The notes beneath the pieces are model-generated. The model was given only the letters and a program-made list of their open reading frames with translations, made no database searches and was not told where the DNA came from. Shown here one piece after another: positions 49,004 through 57,736 of a DNA stretch of 64,000 nt. Position 1 is the first letter of the stretch; the number at the start of each line of letters is the position of its first letter. Both the position numbers and the translations under genes were made by a program. Source of the DNA: AWTP1-9 sp035703165 (GTDB lineage: Bacteria > Bacteroidota > Bacteroidia > Chitinophagales > Chitinophagaceae); contig DASSYR010000103.1 in the NCBI GenBank assembly GCA_035703165.1, positions 1 to 64,000 on the forward strand, written 5' to 3'.

Positions 49004-51145
49004 TTATGCTAATACAGATTCATCTTTTGCAGATTTACTGTACTCATCTACCAATCTTCGTTGAATTTCAAACGGTACTGGCGCATATTCAGCAAAAGTC
49101 ATTTTAAATTTAGCTCTTCCTTGCGTGAGTGAACGTAACGTTGAACAATAGTCGTTCAATTCTGCCAACGGTACCCGGGCATTAATTTTTGAAAAATGGC
49201 CTTCACTATTCATACCTTCCACAATACCTCTTCTCGTTTGCAAATCACCCATTACAGAACCGGTTAAATCATCAGGGCATAATACCTCAACCATATAGAT
49301 GGGTTCAAGAATTTGTGGGTCTGCTTGTTGAAAGGCTTGACGAAAAGCTTGTAATCCGGCTATTTTAAAAGAAATGTCGTTACTATCAACCGGGTGCATC
49401 TTACCATCATAAACGCATACACGTACATCACGAACATAAGAACCGGTTAAGGGGCCTTCCTGCATTTTTTCCATTACTCCCTTTAGGATAGATGGGAGAA
49501 AACGGGCATCAATTGCACCACCAACAATACAGTTAAAAAATGCAAGTTTGCCACCCCAATCTAAAGCATATTCGTCACGGGCACGAACAGTTAATCCTTT
49601 TGGATCAGGCATTCCTTCATACCAGGGCTCTATTCTCATAAACACTTCGCCAAATTGCCCTGCCCCGCCTGATTGCTTTTTGTGCCGGTAGCTTGATTCT
49701 GCCATTTTACGAATGGTTTCTCTATATGGGATACGTGTTTTAGTAAATTTTACCTGTATTTTTTGCTGATGCTCAATTTTCCATTTAATTACTGCCAAAT
49801 GCATATCACCTTGGCTGGAGATGATTGTTTGTTTTAATTCAGGCGAAACTTCTACTACTACAGTGGGGTCTTCCTCCCGCAATTGATGAAGTGCCTGTGA
49901 TAATTTTTCTTCATCGCCTTTTTGAGTTGACTCAATTGCGACACTCATATTTGGTGTAGGAAATTCAATTGGTAAAAGTTCATAATTTTTACCCTTAGCA
50001 TGAAGTGTGTTATTAACATGCGTATTGCGCAATTTGAGTGTGGCACCAACATCTCCGGCTACAAGCTCGTTTACTGTTGTTCTTTTATTACCTTCAACAG
50101 TGAATAATTGATTTATTTTTTCCGATGTGTTGGTACTTTCATTTACCAACTCCATTCCTGTTTTAATAGTTCCGGAATAAACTTTAAAGAAAGAGAGTTC
50201 ACCAACATGTGGTTCGCTTACTGTTTTATAAATAAAAATACAAGCAGGGCCATTTGGATCGCATGGCAACAATTCGCCATCTTTAGTTTTTTGTGGCGGC
50301 ATTTCATTAGCACTGGGGCATACATTATCAATAAATCCCATCAGGCGACCACTACCCATATTTCTTTGAGCGCTTAAACAAAATAATGGGAAAAGATCAT
50401 GATTAATCATGGCCTTTTTAATACCTTCTTTCATTTCATCTTCGTTCAACTCTCCTTTATCAAAATATTTTTCCATTAATGTTTCATCGTTACTGGCAAT
50501 AGCCTCAATTAATTCTTTATGCAGTTTTTCAGCTTTTTCTTTTTCGTCGTCCGGAATAGATAATTTTTCAGGTTTACCACCATTATCTTTAAACTTGTAC
50601 ATTACCATCCGTAATACATCAATAATTTCATGGAAGCCGGGGCCAACCTGCCTGGGGTATTGAACTACCACAACGTTGCTTCCAAAATGATTTTTGGTTT
50701 CCTTAACGGTTTTCTCAAAGTCTGCGTTATCATCATCCAGTTTATTAATAGCAAATATCATAGGCGTTTTAAACCGTTCTGTATATTGCCATATAATATC
50801 TGTTCCTACTTCTACACCGGATGCCGCATTAATAAGCATAACACCGGTATCTGCTACTCTTAATGCAGATAATATTTCACCGGCAAAGTCATCGTATCCC
50901 GGAGTGTCGAGTATATTTATTTTATAACCTCTCCATTTGGTGTGTAATAATTTAGAAAAAACAGTATTACCCCTTTCCTGTTCCAGTTCGTGGTAATCGC
51001 CTGTTGTATTTTTTTCCTGAATGGTGCCTCTGCGGTTTATTATTCCTGCTTCATAGAGCATGCATTCCGCTAAGGTTGTCTTACCGGATCCGGTATGACC
51101 CAGTAAGACTATATTTTTTACGTGTGAGGTATCAAATTCAACCAT
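49004..51145 (-). CDS. EF-G paralogue (EF-G2 type) with altered GTPase motif
   Basis: 713 aa, full five-domain EF-G length. P-loop GHTGSGKTT (about residue 16) and NKLD are normal. The G3 motif reads LDTPGYDDF where translocating EF-G has DTPGHVDF, so the catalytic His is Tyr. The switch I stretch is ELEQERGNTVFSKLLHT instead of the usual ERGITI pattern. Domain IV (RIEPWYEGMPDPKGLTV, SGGAGQFGEVFMR) is present. EF-G2-type proteins of mycobacteria and of Bacteroides have been reported to lack GTPase activity, and this substitution fits that class. Typical fusA is not in the window. The role may be translocation without GTP hydrolysis under low energy; this is an inference. A leader hairpin lies at 51183-51201. 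Confidence 0.88.
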   Translation of the reverse strand: MVEFDTSHVKNIVLLGHTGSGKTTLAECMLYEAGIINRRGTIQEKNTTGDYHELEQERGNTVFSKLLHTKWRGYKINILDTPGYDDFAGEILSALRVADTGVMLINAASGVEVGTDIIWQYTERFKTPMIFAINKLDDDNADFEKTVKETKNHFGSNVVVVQYPRQVGPGFHEIIDVLRMVMYKFKDNGGKPEKLSIPDDEKEKAEKLHKELIEAIASNDETLMEKYFDKGELNEDEMKEGIKKAMINHDLFPLFCLSAQRNMGSGRLMGFIDNVCPSANEMPPQKTKDGELLPCDPNGPACIFIYKTVSEPHVGELSFFKVYSGTIKTGMELVNESTNTSEKINQLFTVEGNKRTTVNELVAGDVGATLKLRNTHVNNTLHAKGKNYELLPIEFPTPNMSVAIESTQKGDEEKLSQALHQLREEDPTVVVEVSPELKQTIISSQGDMHLAVIKWKIEHQQKIQVKFTKTRIPYRETIRKMAESSYRHKKQSGGAGQFGEVFMRIEPWYEGMPDPKGLTVRARDEYALDWGGKLAFFNCIVGGAIDARFLPSILKGVMEKMQEGPLTGSYVRDVRVCVYDGKMHPVDSNDISFKIAGLQAFRQAFQQADPQILEPIYMVEVLCPDDLTGSVMGDLQTRRGIVEGMNSEGHFSKINARVPLAELNDYCSTLRSLTQGRAKFKMTFAEYAPVPFEIQRRLVDEYSKSAKDESVLA

Positions 51146-51182
51146 AACAATCTTTTTAAAATGATGAATAAAATATTATACT

Positions 51183-51201
51183 GGCATTGCAAGCAAATGC
51201 C
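51183..51201 (-). other. Leader hairpin upstream of the EF-G paralogue
   Basis: On the minus strand GGCATTTGC and GCAATGCC pair around TT with one bulged T. It lies 38 bp upstream of the ATG. No -7 box is visible between it and the start, so it may be within the mRNA leader. Confidence 0.4.
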
Positions 51202-51261
51202 GTACGTGAGAATTTATGGAGTTAGTTGATTACAGAAGTATTCCGTAAGACAAAAAGCTAC

Positions 51262-51627
51262 TTAACTCGTTCGCGACAGAAAAATTTGAAAGTCGGTTCT
51301 CAAATCCGATAGGATATGTTCCAGGTTTTGATATTCCCGGTTTAAACGGTCATGTTGTTTAACTAGTTCATCAGTTACGGGTTGGTTATGCAAATGAAGT
51401 TCATAACTTTTTATTGCATGTTTTAAATCGTGAATGTTGATGAGCTGAATGTAAAATTGATTATGATAATGTTCTACGTCGGCGAGGAGTTCTTTAGGAG
51501 GGTTTTGAGAGGCTACGTCCTGTAAACGTTGTTTTAGTTCGCCTATTTCACTACGCTCTTGGCGTAATTGTTCTCGCCAGCTGTGACAATCTTGCGACAA
51601 CTGTGCGATGTCTGGAGCTTGAACCAT
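51262..51627 (-). CDS. Coiled-coil hypothetical protein
   Basis: 121 aa, soluble, Gln/Glu/Leu-rich and almost fully helical, with heptad-like spacing (QLSQDCHSWREQLRQERSEIGELKQRLQDV and LNREYQNLEHILSDLRTDFQIFL). No known domain. It is 116 bp upstream of the EF-G paralogue on the same strand and may share its transcript. The start at 51627 (MVQAPDIAQL) is the first ATG. The 195 bp before it are A/T-rich and hold no recognised feature. Confidence 0.6.
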   Translation of the reverse strand: MVQAPDIAQLSQDCHSWREQLRQERSEIGELKQRLQDVASQNPPKELLADVEHYHNQFYIQLINIHDLKHAIKSYELHLHNQPVTDELVKQHDRLNREYQNLEHILSDLRTDFQIFLSRTS

Positions 51628-51822
51628 GGCATTAAAATTTTTGTTAGTAAATAAAAAGAACTTTTTTTAACACCAGTAAGTTATGACAAGTTTGTAATTA
51701 ATCAAAAAGAAAAATACACAAAAATTAATATTTTATGCACTTTTCTCATAAGTGACTTGATATGTGAATATGGCTTACAAAAGTGCTGATTATCATCAAT
51801 TACAAAACTGATAATTCTCAAT

Positions 51823-53286
51823 TCAAAATATAAGCGTTGATATGGAATGCGGGAGGCTGGTAACTTTTACAGCTTTATTATTTACCCAAAGAAAATAATT
51901 AATTTTTTGATTATTTTGATTCATTACTATTACGACTACTTTTCCATCTTCATTTAGAAAAGCAGTAGTTAATAAAGGGCTTCTGCTGGAAGCGCTTACA
52001 ATACGCCTGGCTCCTGGTTTAATAAATTTTGAAAAGTGGCCAATGTAGTAGTAAGCATTCATATAATAAATCTGTCCTGTTTTGGTATCGGCGTGAATGG
52101 GTGCAAAACAAAAATTGTTTACATGATTAGGCCCTCCGGTTTCATCTAACAATACATTCCAATCAGTCCAACCAACGGTACCATTGTTAAAATCATTGAT
52201 CATTGAGCGTCCATATCGTTCTCCCCATTTCCAGTCGTTAATTTGTTCCATCTTAAAAGGCCCGTTGCAGCCTTCTGTAAAAAGAATGTTCTTATCCGGA
52301 TAAGTTTCGTATACTTTTTTTACGTTGTCAAAAACCTGGTCGCCTCCGCTCCAGTCTTCATACCAATGAAAGCCAATCCCCCAAACATACTTAGCGGCTT
52401 TGGGATCACTCAATAAAGTATTCATGCGTTGGTTTATCAAATCTCTGTTATGATCCCACACAATAATTTTTTTATTGCCTAATCCTTCTTTTTCCATGGT
52501 GGGGCCCAGGTAATTTTTCAAAAAATCTCTTTCTTCTTCTGCGGTGTAGATACAGCTTTCCCACTTTTGTGTGGCCATTGGTTCATTTTGCACCGTAAGG
52601 CCCCACACGGGTATTCCTTCGGCTTCGTATGCTTTAATAAATTTGGTATAATAGTTTGCCCATGATTGATAATATTCTGGTTTTAATTTTCCTCCATGTA
52701 AAATATCGTTATTGGTTTTCATCCAAGCTGGAGGGCTCCATGGGCTGGCAAACAAAGTAATTTTGCCACCGGCAGCATCAAGAACTTGTTTAATAAATGG
52801 AATTCGAAACGGTTTATCGTGCTCAACAGAAAAAGTTTTAAGCTCCTTATCGCCGTCAGCAACATAGGTGTAACTGCTGCTACTGAAATCACAACTATGT
52901 ATATTGGTTCTGGCCAATGTGTATCCTATTCCTTTATCTGGATTATAATAGGCTTGTAAAACTTCTTGTTGCTTTTCTTTTGGAAGTTTAGCAAACGTTT
53001 CAGCAGATGCGTCAGTTAATGCTCCACCAATGCCAATAAAATTTTGAAACGTTTTTGATGGATCAACAAATACGCATATTTCTGTTTCTAATGGCTGGCC
53101 ATGATTCGTAAATGTAAGTGAGTCCGTAAGAGACAGGCGAAAATCTGTACTATCAGCTGTTGTATATACCAGAACCTTTTTACCATCGGCAGCAAAAGCG
53201 TTTTCATCGGTTTTTTTTGTGGATGTATTTTGTTGATTGCAACTAAAAACAAATAAAATAAACGAAGGCAAAATTATTCTTTTCAT
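51823..53286 (-). CDS. GH30-family glycoside hydrolase, lipoprotein
   Basis: 487 aa from the ATG at 53286, which gives the lipobox ILFVFSC (Cys near residue 16); an ATG at 53355 would overlap the previous gene. The (beta/alpha)8 domain shows FIGIGGALTDASAETF, ASPWSPPAWMK, the acid/base Glu in TVQNEPMATQ (about residue 240) and the nucleophile Glu in ILFTEGCNG (about 335), followed by the beta-sandwich end. GH30 members act on glucosylceramide, beta-1,6-glucan or xylan; the sequence resembles the glucosylceramidase/beta-1,6-glucanase side (GH30_1/GH30_3). Last gene of the minus-strand glycan operon. Confidence 0.9.
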   Translation of the reverse strand: MKRIILPSFILFVFSCNQQNTSTKKTDENAFAADGKKVLVYTTADSTDFRLSLTDSLTFTNHGQPLETEICVFVDPSKTFQNFIGIGGALTDASAETFAKLPKEKQQEVLQAYYNPDKGIGYTLARTNIHSCDFSSSSYTYVADGDKELKTFSVEHDKPFRIPFIKQVLDAAGGKITLFASPWSPPAWMKTNNDILHGGKLKPEYYQSWANYYTKFIKAYEAEGIPVWGLTVQNEPMATQKWESCIYTAEEERDFLKNYLGPTMEKEGLGNKKIIVWDHNRDLINQRMNTLLSDPKAAKYVWGIGFHWYEDWSGGDQVFDNVKKVYETYPDKNILFTEGCNGPFKMEQINDWKWGERYGRSMINDFNNGTVGWTDWNVLLDETGGPNHVNNFCFAPIHADTKTGQIYYMNAYYYIGHFSKFIKPGARRIVSASSRSPLLTTAFLNEDGKVVVIVMNQNNQKINYFLWVNNKAVKVTSLPHSISTLIF

Positions 53287-53303
53287 TATATAAGTTTTAA
53301 ATA

Positions 53304-54773
53304 TTACCAGGTATATGTTCCCGCAGCGCCAGCCGGCAAATTCGTTGTTACCCATTTGTTGTTAAACCGGATGTTAAAGTTTGCATCGGAGGCTCCGTCG
53401 TTTTCTACGATTAATACTTTTTTTCCTGAAGGAGTTTTAAACGCAACGTTAAATAAATCTCCCACTATATTACTGCCAATTCGAACAGAACCCGGGGGGA
53501 CAAATTTTGAGGCATGGGCGATTATGTAATAGCTTACGTTTTTTAATACAGAGTTGCCGATCGTTAAAGCGCCTTTGCATTCGGTACAGCCTCCCGGCGT
53601 ATGCGGTCCGTAAAACGGATCGCTGGCGAGATTCCATTCTAATACCACTTTGCTCCAATTGCGCAGGGAGCCAATCATTACATTTTTTAAATGCCATTTT
53701 AAATCGCCTCCAAAGTTTCCGTTTGCCCCGGTCCATTGTTCTGTAAAATAAATCCCTTTGTTGGGATAGGCTGCATATACACTACTTAAAACACTTATAT
53801 CTCCTGCATATAAATGAAAAGCTGAGCCGCTTACAAAATTCCTCGCTGCTGCATCATTTAATATGTTAAGCGGATAAGTGGGATTATCGCAGTTATGATC
53901 ATAAACAATAATTTTGGTAGTAATATTGGCTGACTGAAAGGCTGGCCCTAAATGATTTTTAATAAAATCTGTTTGTTGGGCGTCAGTCATGAGCATACTG
54001 GGATTATTGTTAGGATTTAAGGGCTCGTTCTGCGGAGTTATGGCATCAATTGTAATCCCTTCCGCTTTCATTTGCTGTATATATTTTACAAAATATTGCG
54101 CATATACGGGATAGTATTGACTTTGTAAGCTGCCGCCAATGGAATTGTTATTATCTTTCATCCATACGGGGGGGCTCCAGGGAGTTGCCATAATTTTTAA
54201 TGAAGGATTGATAAGGAGAATCTCTTTTAAAAGCGGGATTAAATTAGCTTTATCGGGGTTAATACTAAAGTTAGATAACGTTACATCCGTTTGTCCGACT
54301 GGTAAATCATCGTAGCTGAAAACTGAAGCGTCTAAATCGGATGCTCCTATGGAAATACGTAAATAACTAATGGATATGGAATTGTTATTAAAGCCAAATA
54401 ATTCATTCAGTAGCGCATTTTTTTCATTGGCTGGCAAACGATTAATTACGTATGCACTTCCACCTGTTAAGCAGTAGCCAAATCCTTCAATGGTTTGAAA
54501 AGTTTGTGTAGTATCTACCTCAATATTAAAGTAATAATTGCTTGTAGTACCAAATGATAAGATGCCTGTTTGCTTCTTTAATAGAGCAGACTGATCACTT
54601 TTGGTTAACCAAAAATCCATTTCATTTACTGAGGGAAGAGGAGGGGTTATAATAGTTCCTCCATTACTATTGCCCGGTACTTTTTTATTACACGCAAACA
54701 ATAAAATTGTTGTGATAGAAGCAATAATTAGGCTGATAACACTTTTAGTATTTAGAAAAATCTTTCCCATCAT
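53304..54773 (-). CDS. Second GH30-family glycoside hydrolase, lipoprotein
   Basis: 489 aa. Lipobox LLFACNKK puts the lipid Cys near residue 28. Catalytic domain: IEGFGYCLTGGSAY, ATPWSPPVWMKD, acid/base Glu in TPQNEPLNPN (about residue 247), nucleophile Glu in YFTEQWTGAN (about 347). It is clearly diverged from the GH30 at 51823, so the two are not a recent duplication. The start (ATGATG at 54773/54770) follows the GH3 stop without a gap. Confidence 0.9.
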   Translation of the reverse strand: MMGKIFLNTKSVISLIIASITTILLFACNKKVPGNSNGGTIITPPLPSVNEMDFWLTKSDQSALLKKQTGILSFGTTSNYYFNIEVDTTQTFQTIEGFGYCLTGGSAYVINRLPANEKNALLNELFGFNNNSISISYLRISIGASDLDASVFSYDDLPVGQTDVTLSNFSINPDKANLIPLLKEILLINPSLKIMATPWSPPVWMKDNNNSIGGSLQSQYYPVYAQYFVKYIQQMKAEGITIDAITPQNEPLNPNNNPSMLMTDAQQTDFIKNHLGPAFQSANITTKIIVYDHNCDNPTYPLNILNDAAARNFVSGSAFHLYAGDISVLSSVYAAYPNKGIYFTEQWTGANGNFGGDLKWHLKNVMIGSLRNWSKVVLEWNLASDPFYGPHTPGGCTECKGALTIGNSVLKNVSYYIIAHASKFVPPGSVRIGSNIVGDLFNVAFKTPSGKKVLIVENDGASDANFNIRFNNKWVTTNLPAGAAGTYTW

Positions 54774-57059
54774 TTATTTTAGTAAAGTAAACCTGGCTTC
54801 TTTAGTATCGCGGCTATTGCTACCAATAAATAGGATAAAGTCGCCCGGTTCAGCTATATATTTTAAATCGTTAGTATAATATTTTAAATCTTCAGGGGTA
54901 ATGATAAATGTTATTTTTTTTGATTCTCCTTTTTTTAATAACACTTTTTGAAAGCCCTTTAATTCTTTTACGGGTCTTGTATTGCTACCTACTAAATCTC
55001 TTATATAGAATTGTACTACTTCTTTCCCGTCTCTGTCGCCGCTATTAGTAACAATAACACTGGCAGTGATATTTTGGTTCATTTTCAATAAAGGGGTACT
55101 TAATGTTATGTCGCTATATTCAAAATTTGTATAGCTAAGACCGTAACCAAAGGGATAAACGGGATCATTACTCACATCTAAGTAATTGCTACGAAATTTT
55201 TCAAACCATTTTCCATCAGGTAAAGGTCTTCCGGTGTTTTTATGATTGTAATACAAAGGTATCTGTCCAACATTTTGTGGCCAGGTGGTTGTTAATTTAC
55301 CGGAAGGATTTACTTCGCCAAATAATACATCGGCAATTGCATAACCGGCTTCGCTGCCCCCAAACCATACATTCAAAATAGCAGGAACATTTTCGTTTTC
55401 CCATTTAATAGTTAATGGTCTTCCAGTAAATAAAACCAGTACTACCGGCTTACCTGTTTTAAGTAATGCTTTCAGTAAGTCTTTTTGTACATCCGGAATA
55501 TCAAGGTTACTTCTACTGGATGATTCGCCGGTCATTTCTGCACTTTCTCCTAGTGCTGCTATAATTATATCAGCATCTTTGCATACAGCCAAAGCTTCTT
55601 CAATAATTTCATTAGCTGGTCGGCTATCTCTTCCCAATGCTTTGCCAAACATTCCCGCTCTTTCTTCAAACGCTAAGTCGGAAGCAAGATTAGAGCCTTT
55701 TGCATAAACAATTTTCGCTTTATCTCCGACCACGGATTTGAGCCCGGTAAGTAAGGAAGTGGCTTTTTCAAAATTGGCAGCTACGCTCCAGGTACCAGGC
55801 ATATTTTGTTTATTATCCGCCAGTGGGCCAACAACTGCAATAGTTCCGTTCTTCTTTAAGGGTAAAATATTATTTTGATTTTTTAAAAGTACAAAGCAAT
55901 CTGCTGCTATTTTTCTTGCTTCACTTCTATTAAAATCTGTAAAAATTTCGGTTTTTGCACGATTCTCGTCACAATACTTATATGGATTTTCGAACAATCC
56001 TAATTTATATTTTGCTTCAAGTATTAAACGGCAGGCATTATCAATTTCCTGTGTTGTTATTTTTCCTTCGTGCAGCGATTGTTTTAAAGTGCTTAAAAAG
56101 CCTTCTCCTACCATATCCATATTAATACCTGCTCTTAATGCAAGGGCAGAAACGGTTTGTAAATTGCCCATACCATGGGCCTCCATTTCATTAATACCCG
56201 TATAATCTGTTACAACAAAACCTTTAAAATTCCATAGTTTCCGTAACACATCCGTCATCAGGAATTTATTAGCAGTAGCAGGGATGCCATTAACGTCGTT
56301 AAATGATGCCATCAAGCTTCCAACGCCTGCTTCAACAGCTGCTTTATAAGGAGGGAGATATTCGTTGAACATTCTGGAATAACTCATATCGGTTGTGTTA
56401 TAATCACGTCCGCCTTCGGCTGCGCCATAAAGTGCATAGTGTTTTACACAGGCCATGATATTGGAATTGTTTGACAGGTTTCCCTGGTAACCTTTTACCA
56501 TTGCTTTGGCGATTTGTGAGCCAAGGTAAGCATCCTCTCCATTACCTTCTGCTATCCGGCCCCATCTCGGATCTCGTGCAATATCAACCATCGGGGAAAA
56601 TGTCCAGCAAATTCCATCAGCACTTGCTTCTTGTGCTGCAATTCGGGCACTACGCTCAATTGCGGCCATATCCCAACTACAACTTAAGCCTAGTGGAATG
56701 GGGAATACTGTTTCGTAACCATGAATTACATCCATTCCAAAAATTAGAGGAATTTTTAAACGGCTTTCTTCAACGGCTACTCGTTGTATATCTTTTATTT
56801 TGGCAACTGATTTAATATTGAATAAACCGCCTACTTTCCCTTCACGTATTTTTTTGCCTATATCAGAATTCTTTGCCTGACCGGTAATAATATCCCCACT
56901 GCTGGGTAAATTTAATTGCCCTAATTTCTCATCCAGCGTCATTTTTTTCATCAGGTTATCAACAAATACTTTCATTTTTAAGTCCTTAATTTGCTGTGCA
57001 GATACGCTTGTTATAGCAAAACTTAAGAATATAAATAACGGTGATCTTAATTTTTTCAT
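54774..57059 (-). CDS. bglX: GH3 beta-glucosidase (BglX type)
   Basis: 761 aa, exported (signal peptide to about residue 22, SVSAQ). Releases glucose from beta-linked oligosaccharides in the periplasm. GH3 N-terminal barrel: MTLDEKLGQLN, GMDVIHGYETVFPIPLG, ARDPRWGRIAEGNGEDAYLG; the nucleophile Asp is in GFVVTDYTGINEME (about residue 287). The C-terminal domain holds AALGESAEMTGESSSRSNLDIP and a fibronectin-like end (YPFGYGLSYTNFEYS). The stop is directly adjacent to the following gene's start and its own start is 5 bp after the SGNH gene. Confidence 0.95.
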   Translation of the reverse strand: MKKLRSPLFIFLSFAITSVSAQQIKDLKMKVFVDNLMKKMTLDEKLGQLNLPSSGDIITGQAKNSDIGKKIREGKVGGLFNIKSVAKIKDIQRVAVEESRLKIPLIFGMDVIHGYETVFPIPLGLSCSWDMAAIERSARIAAQEASADGICWTFSPMVDIARDPRWGRIAEGNGEDAYLGSQIAKAMVKGYQGNLSNNSNIMACVKHYALYGAAEGGRDYNTTDMSYSRMFNEYLPPYKAAVEAGVGSLMASFNDVNGIPATANKFLMTDVLRKLWNFKGFVVTDYTGINEMEAHGMGNLQTVSALALRAGINMDMVGEGFLSTLKQSLHEGKITTQEIDNACRLILEAKYKLGLFENPYKYCDENRAKTEIFTDFNRSEARKIAADCFVLLKNQNNILPLKKNGTIAVVGPLADNKQNMPGTWSVAANFEKATSLLTGLKSVVGDKAKIVYAKGSNLASDLAFEERAGMFGKALGRDSRPANEIIEEALAVCKDADIIIAALGESAEMTGESSSRSNLDIPDVQKDLLKALLKTGKPVVLVLFTGRPLTIKWENENVPAILNVWFGGSEAGYAIADVLFGEVNPSGKLTTTWPQNVGQIPLYYNHKNTGRPLPDGKWFEKFRSNYLDVSNDPVYPFGYGLSYTNFEYSDITLSTPLLKMNQNITASVIVTNSGDRDGKEVVQFYIRDLVGSNTRPVKELKGFQKVLLKKGESKKITFIITPEDLKYYTNDLKYIAEPGDFILFIGSNSRDTKEARFTLLK

Positions 57060-57064
57060 TTCTT

Positions 57065-57733
57065 TTATTTTGATTTCGCTAAAAAGGGTTCAATAATTTT
57101 TTGCCATATAGCATAGCCTTTTGTATTAATATGTAAATTATCATCTGTAAATATTTCTTTATCGGGTAATCCTTCAGTATTCAGCATGGGATGATATACA
57201 TCTATAAAATTTGTTCTTCTTTTTTTACTTAAAAATTTTTTTATTCGTGTATTGGCCTCTTCAAATTTTTTAATAAGTGAAATACGACTGGGACTTGGCT
57301 TCATGGAGATATATACCAGGTTAATTTTTTTATATCGGTCTCTTATGATTTTGTACAATTTTTTAAAGCGGTTAACAACAGTATCAATGGTTATTGTATC
57401 ACTTGCTGCAAAATCATTTTCGCCACAATAAATAACAATTTGTTTAGGATCGTATTTAAAAATCACATCATTTGAATATGTTATGATGTCGGCCAAAGTA
57501 GAACCGCCGAATCCCCGATTTAAAATTTTATGGGATGGGAAGTAAGATTGCACATCTGTCCATTTTGTAAAAGATGAACTGCCTATGAACAAAATTTGAT
57601 TTTTTGAGGGGGAACTTATGCTATCCTGGATTTTAAAAGATTGTATTTCTTCCAAAAAGGGAGGCTTCTTATTTTGTGCGTGAAGGAGGTTAGACAAAAA
57701 TAAAAATGACAATATGAAATAAGTATTTCTCAC
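57065..57733 (-). CDS. SGNH/GDSL-family hydrolase, exported
   Basis: 222 aa. Signal peptide MRNTYFILSFLFLSNLLHAQ. Block I is ILFIGSSSFTKW (catalytic Ser in GSSS), block II RGFGGSTLADI (Gly oxyanion), block III YCGENDFAAS (Asn), block V DNLHINTKGY (Asp and His). Likely an esterase removing acyl groups from glycans; acetyl release is a guess from context. Gaps of 3 and 5 bp to its neighbours show it belongs to the operon. Confidence 0.88.
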   Translation of the reverse strand: MRNTYFILSFLFLSNLLHAQNKKPPFLEEIQSFKIQDSISSPSKNQILFIGSSSFTKWTDVQSYFPSHKILNRGFGGSTLADIITYSNDVIFKYDPKQIVIYCGENDFAASDTITIDTVVNRFKKLYKIIRDRYKKINLVYISMKPSPSRISLIKKFEEANTRIKKFLSKKRRTNFIDVYHPMLNTEGLPDKEIFTDDNLHINTKGYAIWQKIIEPFLAKSK

Positions 57734-57736
57734 GGG

